Assembly: GCA_954871525.1 (NCBI GenBank)
Contig: OX940865.1
Coordinates: 13,530,606-13,594,605 of the forward strand
Source of the DNA: Parietaria judaica
Lineage: Eukaryota > Streptophyta > Magnoliopsida > Rosales > Urticaceae
Direction: 5' to 3'
Length of the DNA stretch: 64,000 nt
The notes under the pieces are model-generated. The model made no database searches, had not been told where the DNA came from, and saw only the letters and a list, made by a program, of their open reading frames with translations. Every line of letters starts with the position of its first letter. Positions within the stretch are counted from its first letter, which is position 1. The position numbers and the translations under genes are program-made. This document shows positions 11,101 through 22,329 of this stretch, one piece after another.

Positions 11101-12949
11101 GTTTAGCAAAAATTGTTTATGTTTAGGCAAAAAGTGTTTATGTTTTGGCAAAAATCGTTTATGTTGATTTATTTAAAAAACTGTTGAAAATATTTTTATG
11201 TTTAGGCAAAAAGTGTTTACGTTGATTTATTTTATTTTTGGTTTAAAAAAACACTAAGGGCTGAAGAACAAAAATGTTTATATTTAGGCAAAAGCTGTTT
11301 ATGTTTAGGCAAAAACTGTTTATGTTGATTTATTTTATTTTCGCGTTTAGTAGAATGTGTTTATGTTTAGGCAAAAACGATATATGTTTAGTTAAAAAGT
11401 GTTTATGTTGATTTATTTTATTTTCGGTTTCACAAAAAGTGTTTATGTTTAGACAAAAACTGTGTATGTTTAGGTAAAAAGTGTTTATATTGATTTATTT
11501 TATTTTTGGTTTAAAAAAAACCCTATGGGTTGAAGGACAAAATTGTTTATGTTTACGCAAAACGTTTTTATGTTGATTTATTTTATTTTCAGATTCACAA
11601 AAAGTGTTTATATTTAGGCTAAAACTGTTTATGTTTAGGCAAAAAGTATTTATGTTGAAAATTTTATTAAACTTTGAAAATTTTATAGATACTTGTAGTC
11701 GTTGTTTATAAGGGCATGAATTAAATTGTCAATATTGCTCGCAAAGTACTGAAATTCAAAAATATCCCATAAGTCTCGTCATATATCATTTTGAGCTTTT
11801 AAAAGTCACAAAAGTCACAAAATATCCTAAAATATCCCATAAGTCTCGTCTAATATAAGGAATGAGGATAGCCTCCAACAAACGCCTACGAGCTGAAACT
11901 TAATCCAAGTCGTCTCGGCCAAAGAGCAACTTGTTTATGTTGGAGCAACACGACACCACACCATGGCAATGTCCGTTCACGGTGACATCAGAGCAATACA
12001 CCTACAACATAATCACAGTACCATAATTTTTGTATCGTCTTCTCCGTCGAACTTAGAATTAAAGTCTTTATGTAAACAAAAAGGGAAAAAAATATAATCT
12101 CACAAGATGGTCACATGCTTATTATGTTTCAGTGAGTCATTTTGTCAAACAAGATATATTCATGAATTTCAAGAATTACATGGGTTTCTCACAAACCATG
12201 TTCAATCTCCAAAGTGAAAGAAGTCTGAAAACACAATTATATTCGAGCGAAGAATATCAAGGTAACAGAGACAAAAACCGGAAACAGATCATCCTAAATC
12301 AAAAACCCCTAAATCTGTAACTAAATCACCAACCTAATCGTGGGTCGGAGTCGGAGAGGCTTCCTCGCGTCGAAGTCGAAGGGCGTCTCCGTGGGTCAGA
12401 GTCGGAATCGTCGTGGCGTGGCGTCGCTCCACCGGTGTGTTGCAGCAACGTGCAGGAAGGTCGGGTCGAAGCTTGGTGGCATTGGTCCGAGGTGCTTCAT
12501 TTGGGTCAGAGACGGAGCTTCGCCTGGGTCGCGTGGGTCCGACGAGCTTCACGTTGGCCGGATTTGGAGCTTCGCCTGAGTTGTCGGAGGCAGAGAAGAA
12601 TAGACAGAGAGAAGGTGAAGGAGACTTGAGCACGGGAGGGAAAGGTGGGGAGATTCCCAGAGTCACCTGCTTGGGTCGTCGGCCTCTCGGGAGCTTGGGT
12701 CGCCTTGGTCTCGGTCATCGACGCCGGAGAATCGGAGCGAGGGAGAGAGGGGAAACCCTAAAATGAGGGTGAGGGTTGGGAGCTGAGAGAGAGAAAGTGA
12801 AAGGGATGAGTGAGGTCTGCCTTTTTTTTTATTTATTTTTCTTCAACAAGGGTTAAGTTAACTCAAGAGGGCATATTTTTGTAATATCATTAACTCGGGT
12901 ATTTTTCCGTAAACACATGCTCTACCGGGTATACAAACTGAAGTTTCCC
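8160..12949. mobile_element. 4.8-kb terminal-inverted-repeat element, non-autonomous, Mutator-like
   Basis: The first 102 bases (8160-8262, starting GGGAAACTTCAGTTTG) recur as the reverse complement at 12848-12949 with roughly nine mismatches. Both ends abut TA repeats: TATATATA precedes the left end and follows the right end. This fits a target duplication, but low complexity hides its true length. The arms continue inward as CT-rich, leader-like sequence at 8283-8480 and, inverted, at 12720-12830. No transposase was seen. The middle is a 2-kb minisatellite. GC-rich stretches at 8300-8660 and 12334-12770 may be captured host sequence, but their open frames show no domain I know. The GGG start and long TIRs resemble Mutator-like elements. 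Confidence 0.8.
9650..11660 (+). repeat. Minisatellite, units built on TGTTTATGTTTAGGCAAAAA
   Basis: About 2 kb of tandem repeats has a 20-base core TGTTTATGTTTAGGCAAAAA, alternating with a longer block GTTGATTTATTTTATTTTCG. Higher-order units are about 60 to 75 bases, with variable numbers of the short core. Open frames here all encode the same periodic peptide (MFRQK.FMLIYFIF) and are a by-product of the repeat. The array lies wholly inside the 8160-12949 element. Confidence 0.9.
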
Positions 12950-13568
12950 TATATATATATATATAACATCATATTTTTGATACTTAGTCTGTGAAAAAAA
13001 ATTCAAATTATCGTTATTTTTTTTTAAAGAGAGTTGGTGTTTGTGCCGCGAATAACCCTTTTATTATATTGCTAGTAAAATATCACTAATCTCTTTACCT
13101 TGTTTGAAGTTCGAACTTATCACATATCAATTGCAAAATTTGTTGTTTATGATCGGTCTTGCTATTGCAATTAGTGAGACAAGGATTTTGAGTATTGAGA
13201 TTCATTCAAATAAACCACAGACGAAACCGACCAACGAGAATTTGCCAAGTCGAAAAATCTTATTTTTTATCGAATAAAACTAGAAAGAACAATCAGTAAC
13301 GAGTCAATAGCTATGAGCGGAGTCTGAGGCTCTTTGTGATGCAAATAGACCTGATGATTTGTGATGCGCAACCTGCAGAAAATTCAGGTTCGGGCCGGCC
13401 AGGCTGAGGCTCATGGGGCCCGCCCGACTGAACATGTTTAGATGCAATGGGAAAATCATAATCCAAACTAAGTCTATAGAGTTGTGACGGTTAGCCATAG
13501 AGTCACAATATAGAGAATAATAAACCCTTATTCTAATTTCTAAATACCAAAACTGATGATAACTGATG
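12950..13568. other. Intergenic, no gene recognised
   Basis: A TA tract at 12950-12966 is the right target flank of the preceding element. The remainder is AT-rich. A GC-richer patch at 13310-13440 has no recognisable coding content. Confidence 0.5.
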
Positions 13569-13572
13569 GTTC

Positions 13573-13942
13573 TTTTTTTTTTTTTAAAGTAATTTGATTT
13601 CATTCAATCAAATAAGTTGGGGAGAAAAATCCCTCAACACCGTTGCTACAAGCCACTCCGGGCAATAAGGACACATAAAGTCCGATACAAAAGAAGAGAG
13701 ACGTCTCTTAGCCAAAGCATTGGCCACCTCGTTACATTCCCGTGGAACCCAAGTCCACTCTCCGGTCCCGCCTAGTTCGCGGCCGAGCTCCCACACCTCC
13801 GCAATAATCGGGCCTTGCAAGCCCAACGTGTCTCGTGCCTTGGTGAGTTGGGAGGCACGTAAGCAATCCGTCTCGGCGTGTTCAATATTCCACCCCCGAT
13901 CGCGAGCAAAGAGAAGCCCTCGTCGCATCGCAATGCACTCTC
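13573..13942 (-). pseudogene. 5'-truncated LINE-type fragment: RNase H-like domain plus poly(A)
   Basis: On the minus strand an open frame from about 13940 to the stop at 13608 reads ECIAMRRGLLFARDRGWN, then ETDCLRA, LGLQGPIIAEVWEL, WVPRECNEVANALAKR and WLVATVLRDF. This is the pattern of the RNase H-like (RVT_3-type) domain found at the end of plant non-LTR retrotransposon polyproteins, including the acidic TDC and the N-x-x-A-N-A-L-A-K helix. The stop is followed after about 20 bases by a poly(A) run (poly-T at 13573-13585 on the + strand). GTTCTTTTT occurs at 13569 and 13943 and may be a short target duplication. The reverse transcriptase is absent, so this looks like a short dead-on-arrival insertion. 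Confidence 0.75.
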
Positions 13943-14122
13943 GTTCTTTTTACATGGTTATTGGTGGTTGTTTCGAAAAGAAAAAAAAAGTTTACTGACA
14001 TGAAAGTTACCAATAGATTTTTCAAAAAATAATTGAATGAGCATTTATTATATGTAATTTAATTTTGATGAAATATATTTAATAGCTTGATTATAATAGT
14101 AGTCTATTGTGCATAATGTTTA

Positions 14123-15081
14123 GGGTAATTAGCGGCATAAATGGCCAAAGTTTTTGAATTCCCTTAGACATGATGCCAATGCCAAAAAACGACGGCAAAA
14201 GTCCCCAATGTGCACTAATCACACTAATCGCAAAATTTCATCCAACTAATTGGATGACTGTTAGTCAATTGATGATATGGCACTGTTGACCGCCACGCAA
14301 ACATCTACATGGCATGTCACGTCATTTTTAATCTATTTCCCACGTTATTTCTTTTTTGCAATTCTTTTACGTGACCCACTTTTCTTCTCGCCTTCTCCCG
14401 TTGACACGTGTCCATTCTCTCTTTCCCACACTATGACATGTGCCATCCAAATAACTAGCCTTTTTTTTTTTTGCTTTTGTAAGGTTGGAACCCAGAGCCA
14501 AAGAAACAAAACACTAAACCACCGAAGTTATTTGGTGACAGATTGTACTGAATATGACAATTTAAATAGCAAACATATTAAGAGATTATCAAGAAAAGTA
14601 TAATTAACTAAACCAATAGGAAATAATCTCGTGTAATTGGCATGCCAAGTAGATCACATTATCTAAAGTTTGGTTTTAGATGGACTTTATCAAGATAAGT
14701 ATACAATTTCTCAACAATCAATAGGGTTTACGTTAGTCGAGTCCCATTATTCATTTTTTTTAAAATTTCTATAGATTTATGATCATCATGTTTATTAACT
14801 AATCATAATATGCTAGCTACAGTAGCTATGCTAAACTCATTTTATTTATTTAATAAGTCGTGATATTGTTAATAAAAAATGACATGGCGTGCCACGTAGA
14901 TGTCCGTGTGTCAGTCAACACTGCCACATCAATAGTTGACTAACAATCATCCAATTAGTTGGATGGAATTTTGCGATTAGAGTGATTAGTGCACATTGGG
15001 GACTTTTGCCGTTATTTTTGGGCATTGGCATCATGCCTAAGGGAATTCGAAAACCTTGGCCACTTATGCCGCTAATTACCC
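14123..15081. mobile_element. Non-autonomous Mutator-like element, 959 bp
   Basis: The element starts GGGTAATTAGCGGCATAAAT and ends with the reverse complement (ATGCCGCTAATTACCC). The TIRs extend about 210 bp (14123-14332 and 14868-15081) with scattered substitutions. It is flanked by an exact 9-bp duplication, TAATGTTTA, at 14114-14122 and 15082-15090. The 9-bp duplication, GGG terminus and long TIRs define a Mutator-like element. The unmatched centre (about 535 bp) is AT-rich and has no transposase. Confidence 0.92.
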
Positions 15082-15090
15082 TAATGTTTA

Positions 15091-16068
15091 TAATATATTA
15101 ATTTATGTGAAGTATGCATGAATCAGTTTTATAGAGAAAAACAAAATCTAACATGGACAGTGTTAAGTAAGTTTAAGAGAATTGAAAGTAAAAAAAAAAT
15201 CCCATATGGAGAATGAAAGAAACAATTTCGGGAAAATTGGGTTTACATATAAAAATTTGTGTATGGAAATTCAAACTCTCACATCAAACAGAGCACCAAT
15301 AAAGTAATTAAGCATGATTTTGAATGGGAAAACTAGAATCCTAGGTTGTAACAACTAAGCATCAAATGCTTTAAAAAAAAAAAAAAAAACTAAGCATCAA
15401 ATCCTACACAATCTTATTCTGAACTGAATTAGAATACTAATCTCCAATCTCCGAAATGAATTAAAATACTAAGCTCAAAGAGATACCCGTGTTTTTGGCC
15501 CCCGGAATTTAGACGAATTCTTGCTTAATAATAATAATATTACGTGTAAATAATTTTTGAAAATCCGTATAGAGGTTGACGGAAGGCGCAACATTTGATG
15601 CTACGACGAATCTTCAGCATTCCTCTTCGACGGACGGAAGTCACAATGTTTGATGCTACGACATGGAGGAAGGGATCGGCTGCAAGAGTGAGGATTGCAA
15701 ATTTTTACGTCGATTTTTTTTTCCTTCTAAATTGTTGCTTTTTTTATTCATGAGTTTGATTAATTATAATGTCTTTCATGAATTAATATATATACAAAAT
15801 ATTTTAGTTTCTTTTATAAATTTACTCCAACTTTCTTTCTTAATTACTTTTACTAATTAATATTTAAAAATAAAAATAAAAACATATAAGTGATATAGTC
15901 TGGACTCCGGAGTACTGTATTAATGGTATTAAAATATTCTATTGTCAATACAGTACTCCGGAGGATTATCGATGAGATATATTGCTAAAAATATTTTAGT
16001 AATTTTTCATCGATAATCATCGATAAGTGTCGATAATCATCGAAAAGTATCGGTAATCGGTAAGTTAC
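15091..16068. other. Intergenic with a perfect hairpin and short TCGATAA repeats
   Basis: I see no gene. A perfect 17-bp inverted repeat lies at 15905-15921 and 15947-15963. Immediately right of it, 15970-16065 carries several copies of ATCATCGATAA-type words. Poly-A tracts occur at 15373-15390. Confidence 0.6.
15905..15963. repeat. Perfect 17-bp stem with 25-base loop
   Basis: CTCCGGAGTACTGTATT at 15905 is followed after a 25-base AT-rich loop by its exact reverse complement ending at 15963. It may be a tiny MITE or the remnant of one. The loop is too short and AT-rich to suggest a standard plant miRNA precursor with confidence. Confidence 0.7.
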
Positions 16069-16077
16069 AATATTATT

Positions 16078-17856
16078 AGTTTTCTCCCTAAAAAAAAGGG
16101 AGCTTAAGATAACTAGCCATATCAATGTTTTAAAATTAGTGAAATAGCCATTGTTTGGTTAATTTTGTAACATAGCCAATAAACCACATTAACGCATATA
16201 AAATGACGATATTAACCTTTATAATTAATTAGTATTATAAATTAATTATTATTTAAAAACCAAATTAAATTGATCAAACAGAATATTTTGAAAATAAATT
16301 GATTAGTCATTGAGATATACGTGCTAACAATAAATATGATATGCAAAATCAATTCAAAATATAATTAGAAAATAAAATTTGCTATAAAAAAAGGTAACTA
16401 TAATTTTGACTACTAAACAATATTCTGGCCATTTTCATCGTCATCTATTTTGAACTATTTTGACCAAATACATGGATAATATAACAACTTTTCATTGTCA
16501 TTTATCAACTAATATTTTGAAGAAAAAAGTAGCACGCAAAATAGGTTAATGAAAGCATCAACTATGATTTCATAAACCCAAATTTAAAATTCAAAAAATA
16601 CGAATAAACCAAATAAACATACATTTACACGAATAAATATGAATAAACCAATTAGACACACATTTACAGTTTCGAATTAACATAGATTTACACGAATAAA
16701 CAATAAACTTACATTTACAACTCGAACTCAAAACTAGAATTGTTTATATATGTTAGTGTCAGTGAAAATAATTTTCTCACCCACACGTTTTAATATGGTT
16801 TATTTCGTTTTTGAAAGTATTACATGTAATTGTTGCAAGTTCTCAACACATATTGACACAAATAAATACAAAATTAACATGAATAAACAAAAAATATAAA
16901 TAAACGTGACAATATATCTCATTAACATAGAGAAAATGCATCTCCACATGAATTACTAGCTAATGACACGAATAAACAAACATAAACACATCAAAAACAT
17001 AGTAATTTTTTTTTGAATTAACACTAATAAACAGAATTTACACGACAAAACTAGGGAAAAAAATCCGAGCTGACACAGCCGCACATGCCTCTGACAATGG
17101 CCAAACTGAGCTCTGACTCGTCTCCAAGCATCGAGCAAAGGAACTGCTCATCTTTGTCCCTGCCCACTTCGCCATTGTTAAATCCGATGCCTTTCAGCTT
17201 CATCGTCTTCCTCGGGCTAGCCATATACTGCTTCCCCGGAACCGTCGAGACCATCCCCGCGGCAGTGACGACGTGCTTCTGCTTGTTCCTCCGGCACTCC
17301 TCGCCCATCAGATTCACCAAACAACTCGCCTCCAGAAACCCCTCCGACGAGACTGAGACCGATGTTGAGGCTTTGTCGGAGGTCAGCGGCCTTGCCAGTA
17401 TCTCGTCGTCCGAGCTCTCCAAACTGAGCTCTGACAATGGCCAAACTGAGCGCCGATTGGATTCTTCTTACCCTGCTTCATCGTCTTCATGGAGATGGAG
17501 ATCTTCTTTGAATATCTCCCTTTAATATTGATTATACGTATCCTGTATTATAGGAAATAGACATTTATTCTAATTAATTATAATACACACGATTAAAAAG
17601 CTGGTTATATTTCAAAGTAATACCCGAAATCATGGAACTTTTCAACAAATTGTTAATTATACGTGTGTTTTATTAGGAAATAAATTATTAATTAGTAATT
17701 ATCTGTAATTAATATAGTGAGGGCCAAAATAGGTATATATATATGGGAGCTTAATGCCACATCATATAATTTGGCTATTTTGAAAATTATAATCATACGT
17801 TTGATAAAAAGCAATCTAAACGTAGTAATGAGGCTATTAGCTATGATTTCTCTTAT
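16078..17856. mobile_element. Probable gene-capturing Mutator-like element (Pack-MULE type), 1.8 kb
   Basis: Identical 9-mers AATATTATT lie at 16069-16077 and 17857-17865. The ends between them are a divergent inverted repeat: the left arm carries AACTAGCC, then GAAATAGCC and ATAGCCA; the right arm read backwards gives GCTAATAGCC, then AAAATAGCC. Both arms reach an AATTAATTA-rich inner zone. The element contains a sharply GC-richer island (about 17085-17500). The 9-mer is AT-only, so chance is not excluded, but its position just outside the arms supports the call. The TAGCC-type termini resemble those of the element at 43137-43606. Confidence 0.6.
17051..17500 (-). pseudogene. GC-rich gene fragment of unknown origin inside a MULE-like element
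   Basis: The minus-strand frame encodes about 128 residues (from 17437) with LSLESSDDEILARP, EECRRNKQKHVVTAAG, KQYMASPRKTMKLKGIGF and DKDEQFLCSMLGDE. The plus strand is also open over the same stretch, so which strand was coding is uncertain. I prefer minus because it gives a more balanced composition with short basic motifs. I do not recognise the family. A word containing CTGACAATGGCCAAACTGAG occurs at about 17091 and again at about 17432, so the island is bracketed by a direct repeat. Gene capture is inferred from the base composition contrast and from its place inside an element. Confidence 0.5.
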
Positions 17857-17865
17857 AATATTATT

Positions 17866-19412
17866 TGTTTTCCGTCGATAATCCGGTAAGTTATCGATTA
17901 ATCCGTCGACAACGGCAAACGATTTATTGGCAAGTTCGGTAAGTTGAACCTTGTGCGTGAGAGACACGGGACATTTCAATTCTTTTAGGTTGTTTATTCA
18001 AAGTAAGCTGAAAAAGAATATCATATATATCAAATGGTTAAATTTGAATATGTCGAATAAAAACTAAATACGTATATCAGTTATTCAGTTATTATAAAAT
18101 ACACCTAACCAAAAAATCGAATTTCACATATATGATTAGAGTTTAGTATATAATTTTATATTTATATTGCACAATGTATTAAATTTTATTTATATAATAT
18201 TTATCAATTTTGTTACTTTCACGTCTTTATTTATCATTATTTTTTACTTACCTAATTGAAATGTTATAACTTATAATATATTTATTAATGTTTTTATTCG
18301 TTTTTGGTCATATTCTTGAAGTGGTAAATACAGTTAAAATACCAATATTATTGCAACAAGATATCGATTATGCATTAAATGTGGTTTTTATCATTTCAAA
18401 TAAAGTATTTAATTTTATTTATAAAAAAATATTAAAATGCAGTATTCAATTTACTATCTGAAAAACCGCACAAAATATCCAATTATTAACCTTTAGCCAA
18501 TCGGTAATTTTTTACTTTAAACCTCTTTTTCTTGTAATTGTTCGTCTTCACCTTTTAATATCTATCAAAATATTCTCTTTATAATTTATTTTTTTCTAAA
18601 AAATATGGAAATTTGATTTGTTATACTCTCAACTTTCATTTTTAGTAAAAAATTACCCTCAAATTTCAAAACAACTAGAGTATGCCTTTAGTGTATGATT
18701 CGACAGTTTCGTCCTCTAGTTTATTTTTATTACTAATTATTTAACTAATTAAAAAAATAAAATCCTAAACATCGTCTTATTCTATTTTCATCCATATCCT
18801 CCTCGTGTGCATATTGCCTAATGTTATATAGTTACGTTAGAAATGGGCAAATTTTGATTTTCTTAAAATTAAATTTGTCAGTGTTGAGTTTTCTCGATGA
18901 TTTTTCTCAATCCCGAGGCAGAAATCACGGGATATCAAACTAATGATCTAGATTAATTACGAGAACCAGAATATTTTGGTTTCAATACATTACTAGAATT
19001 TTGGTACTTTTGCCAACTATGTTGATTTTGCCGATTTCTCCTCTGGATCCGTGCGATCAAAGCTGCGTTTTCTGGAGCGTAGTTCCACAAGTACGAGTCC
19101 TCTATCTTGTCCACCACGTCTCAGCGGGAACGCCGAATGACTGGAAATCGGGGATTCAGACTGCTAGATCCTGCACCACAATTGGACGACGAACCGAACG
19201 GAGCACCGGGAGAAAAAAAAAGAAAAAAAAAACGTGCGCCTATGGTTAACTAGAGGGGTTGTCACATTTTGCTCTCTAGGGAGTGGTTTAGGATTGTCAA
19301 GTCTCTTCAATTATGAGCTTAAGTGTGGTATTTATAGACCACAAGTTAAATGGTCTAAAGGGCTCAGGCATATATATCAAGACGTTGTATATTTATGCAT
19401 AAAAACTATTTA

Positions 19413-19447
<35 letters not shown>

Positions 19448-20637
19448 GTTATTTGGTCATATTTCTTTGGTATAAAAACGTTAGTATGCAATTAAAAAAT
19501 ATATGTTGTAGACGAGACTTTTTATTCGTATGCTAAGTTTATCTTTTTTTGCGTGTGGAAATAAATAAGTATTTTTTTTTATATATTTTGTTACATTATT
19601 TAGTCACTAACTTAAATAGTAAAACAATAAAATCGAAAATAGGTTTTAACCTATTGTTATTAATAATGAAGAGTTTTATCAGTTCGACATTTTTCTTAAT
19701 TTAATTTTGGTTTATTAACGATATATTAACAACAATATAAATTGATGACGAAAACAAGAATCAATGATACTTTTTTAGCAATTGATAAATTCGATGTGAA
19801 TGTCAGTTTTTCTATTAATATTAAACAAATGTTATCAATTAAAATAGAAAAAAAAATTACATATAAAATTAAAAACATAATATGGACTAAAATTTGAATA
19901 ATAGCAAATATTTTCATAAAAAAAATTTGAAACGCGGTGGCGTCCACTAGTATTTACTAAAAAGAAAAAACCTACTGAAAGAATTTTCTTTCACATAACG
20001 CAACGCATCTATGCTATAAGGATGCTCATCACGACATTAACAAGTGGTCATCTAGTCTCTAATTCTCTTCTAGTATGGTCCAAAATCTGCATTAGATTTC
20101 AGGCCAGACTTCTTCAATGTCTCAAGAAAGTTTGTAGTTATGCATTTAACAGAAAGGAGCTTGAGGATAGTGATGCTTAATATATTAGCATGTATTGACA
20201 CAATCATTAATTGCAAAAACCAGTGTTTGGTATCCAAAGATAATAGTTTGAGCTGTCACATAAATCCTCTCTTTAGAGAAATGTTTCTCTATATGGTCAA
20301 AGTTTTGCCAAAACGAAAGAACAAGCCATATATATAATATATATTTCATCATCATCATCATCATCATCAACAACAAAACAATCTAGTAGTAAAAAATTAA
20401 CAGAAAATAGTATTGCTGTATTACAGTATATGAGAATCCCAGCCCGCTTTTCACAAGAATCAAAAAATGCCCGACATAATAAACACAGACCATTAATTCT
20501 TCTTCTTCTTTTTCAATATGTAATAGCTATAACATACTTGTAGTTCTCCTATTTTCTTTCGTTACAATATATGATAGACAAGACCAGACCAGAGCAGAAG
20601 TGAAACACTGTGTTTGTTGTCTCTTCCTCGGACCAAA
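17866..20637. other. Intergenic, mostly AT-rich
   Basis: I see no recognisable gene. A (TA)n tract lies at 19415-19444 and a (CAT)n tract at 20346-20370. A GC-richer patch at 18965-19250 is open on the minus strand (a stretch reading DKIEDSYLWNYAPENAAL) but has no family I know. It could be another captured fragment. The last 160 bases form the 3' UTR side of the pyrophosphatase gene. Confidence 0.5.
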
Positions 20638-22016
20638 CTACCTCCTCAGATTCTCCACTATGTATTCTGCGTACAGATCCCTTCACAAACAAACCAAATT
20701 CTATTCTAAGTTCTAACCCAAATATAAACTAGCATTTAAGACATTATTGATTCACATTTTTGCACAAAATATGTAATTGTTCATATGATATGACTCACAT
20801 TGAATGCTGGATTGCTTCGTAGGCACTGGCGGCAGGCAGAAAGTCATTCACCGCAACTTCCTTGTTCTCGTTCTTCTTGTCTATCATCCGTTTCGTCAAG
20901 GAAATTATCTTGATAACCGATAAAAGACCAGAAACAAGCAGCAAAAACATGCTATTACTACACGCTGATCAAATTATAAAGTTAAGGATACAGTCTTCGA
21001 AGAAGCGACGGATCTCAGCCAAGCGGTGCGGAGGCAGCTCCTTGATGTCGTTGTAGTGGCGGTACTCGGGGTCGTCAGCGCACACAGCGATGATCTTGTC
21101 ATCTTTCTCGCCCTGTATTCACCGTAACAAGTTAGCAACTTCCATACTATATAGATTGCACATTTTAAACAAATATTCCTGTGTATAGATGTACCTGATC
21201 AATCATAGGCATGAGGCCAATAGCTTTGGCCCGGAGAAAACAACCAGGAAGAACCGGCTCCTGTCAGTGTTTGCCAATTAGAACATCTCAATCGATCGAT
21301 GTACGACATGCCACAAGCTAAAAACTGATCCATTAAGTGCGAAAAAAATTGCACTAAAAATGACATCTAAACCAACCTGCATGATGATGAGCACATCAAT
21401 GGGGTCGTTATCCTCGCAGAGAGAACGGGGGATGAATCCGTAGTTGTGAGGGTACACAACCGACGAGTAAAGAATGCGATCAACCTGCATAGACACACTC
21501 CATGATCAATCATCCATGTTCAGCATTGAGTCAACACACACAAGATTGGCCAAGGAGACGCTTATTACCTTGATCAAACCAGTCTTTTTGTCAAGCTCAT
21601 ACTTCACTTTGCTTCCTTTTCCTATCTCAATGACCTGCATTTCCCCCCATAGATTCACCGACAAAACTCTCAATACAATGGAGAAAAAGCTATAGGAATG
21701 TGTACCAAACACGCAAAGCGCACAATGAAAAGGCAAAAAATGTCAGAGGTTCTTACACAGTTGAAGATCTTGGGAGCTTCAGGTCCTGCATCGCAACAAA
21801 AGAAAAGATTATCGCAAAAGAAACTCAAAACAAGGCAGAGAAATGGACGATCCAGTTCGTGAAAAAAAGCAACCGACCTATCTCGAGATCGTGCCAAGGG
21901 TGAGCAGCGACAGATCTCCTGGACATGGACGAGAGAATCCTCTCGTTGAGCGGCGCGTGCTTGGCGCAGTGAGAGACGTGGCTCTTGGTGGTGGGAGTCT
22001 CAATGGGCGGAGCCAT
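20638..22016 (-). CDS. PPA: Soluble inorganic pyrophosphatase (family I)
   Basis: The CDS is complement(join(20638..20680, 20799..20880, 20992..21112, 21195..21260, 21377..21484, 21569..21634, 21757..21785, 21878..22016)), giving 217 residues, the usual size of plant cytosolic PPA proteins. It hydrolyses pyrophosphate to two phosphates with Mg2+. Visible hallmarks are [54 protein letters not shown], the family signature EDNDPIDVL with its metal-binding aspartates, [20 protein letters not shown] and [10 protein letters not shown]. The C-terminus is [11 protein letters not shown]. All introns are GT-AG except that the first donor is the slightly unusual GTCGGT. The N-terminus has no obvious transit peptide, so cytosolic action is likely. 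Confidence 0.95.
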
Positions 22017-22018
22017 GG

Positions 22019-22256
22019 CTGAAACTCCAACACTTCCTGAAGCTCTTCCTCGCGATCGAGCTGATCATCATCCATTTCCAAAAAAAAAAAAAAAAAAAAC
22101 TCAAAAATCAGTTTCAGCTAGGTTTCAAGAACAACAAGAACATGGAGACGGAGAGCAAAAGCTGATACAGATACACACACAGAGATAGAATGCGCAGATC
22201 TGAAGAAGCTTGAAGAGAAGAAAACCAGAGAGCTTGAAAGAGAAGGAAGGTTTTAC
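22019..22256 (-). other. Leader (5' UTR) intron of the pyrophosphatase gene
   Basis: On the minus strand a donor GTAAAAC at 22256 and an acceptor TTTCAG ending at 22019 sit just before CCATGG. The acceptor is two bases upstream of the start codon, so a leader intron is the simplest reading. It contains a poly-T stretch (poly-A at 22081-22099 on the + strand). This is inferred from splice signals only. Confidence 0.55.
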
Positions 22257-22329
22257 CTCTGGTTGGCAATGGAGGGAAGGGAATGAATGCGATGTACGTT
22301 TGGTTCGTCTTCGCGGCTGGGACTACTTT

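Noticed and set aside
9650..11660. Regularly spaced repeats that could suggest a CRISPR array
   Set aside because: Spacers are not unique, the unit is a tandem minisatellite and the genome is a plant.
12334..12770. Overlapping open frames on both strands near the right arm of the 4.8-kb element
   Set aside because: GC-rich, Arg/Ser/Pro-rich translations on several frames with no domain; probably leader-like or captured sequence, frame unknown.
8141..12966. A defined 9-bp target duplication for the 4.8-kb element
   Set aside because: Both flanks are TA repeats; 8 bases match in phase and 9 do not, so no length can be assigned.
20185..20376. Met-rich open frame
   Set aside because: Generated by a (CAT)n microsatellite.
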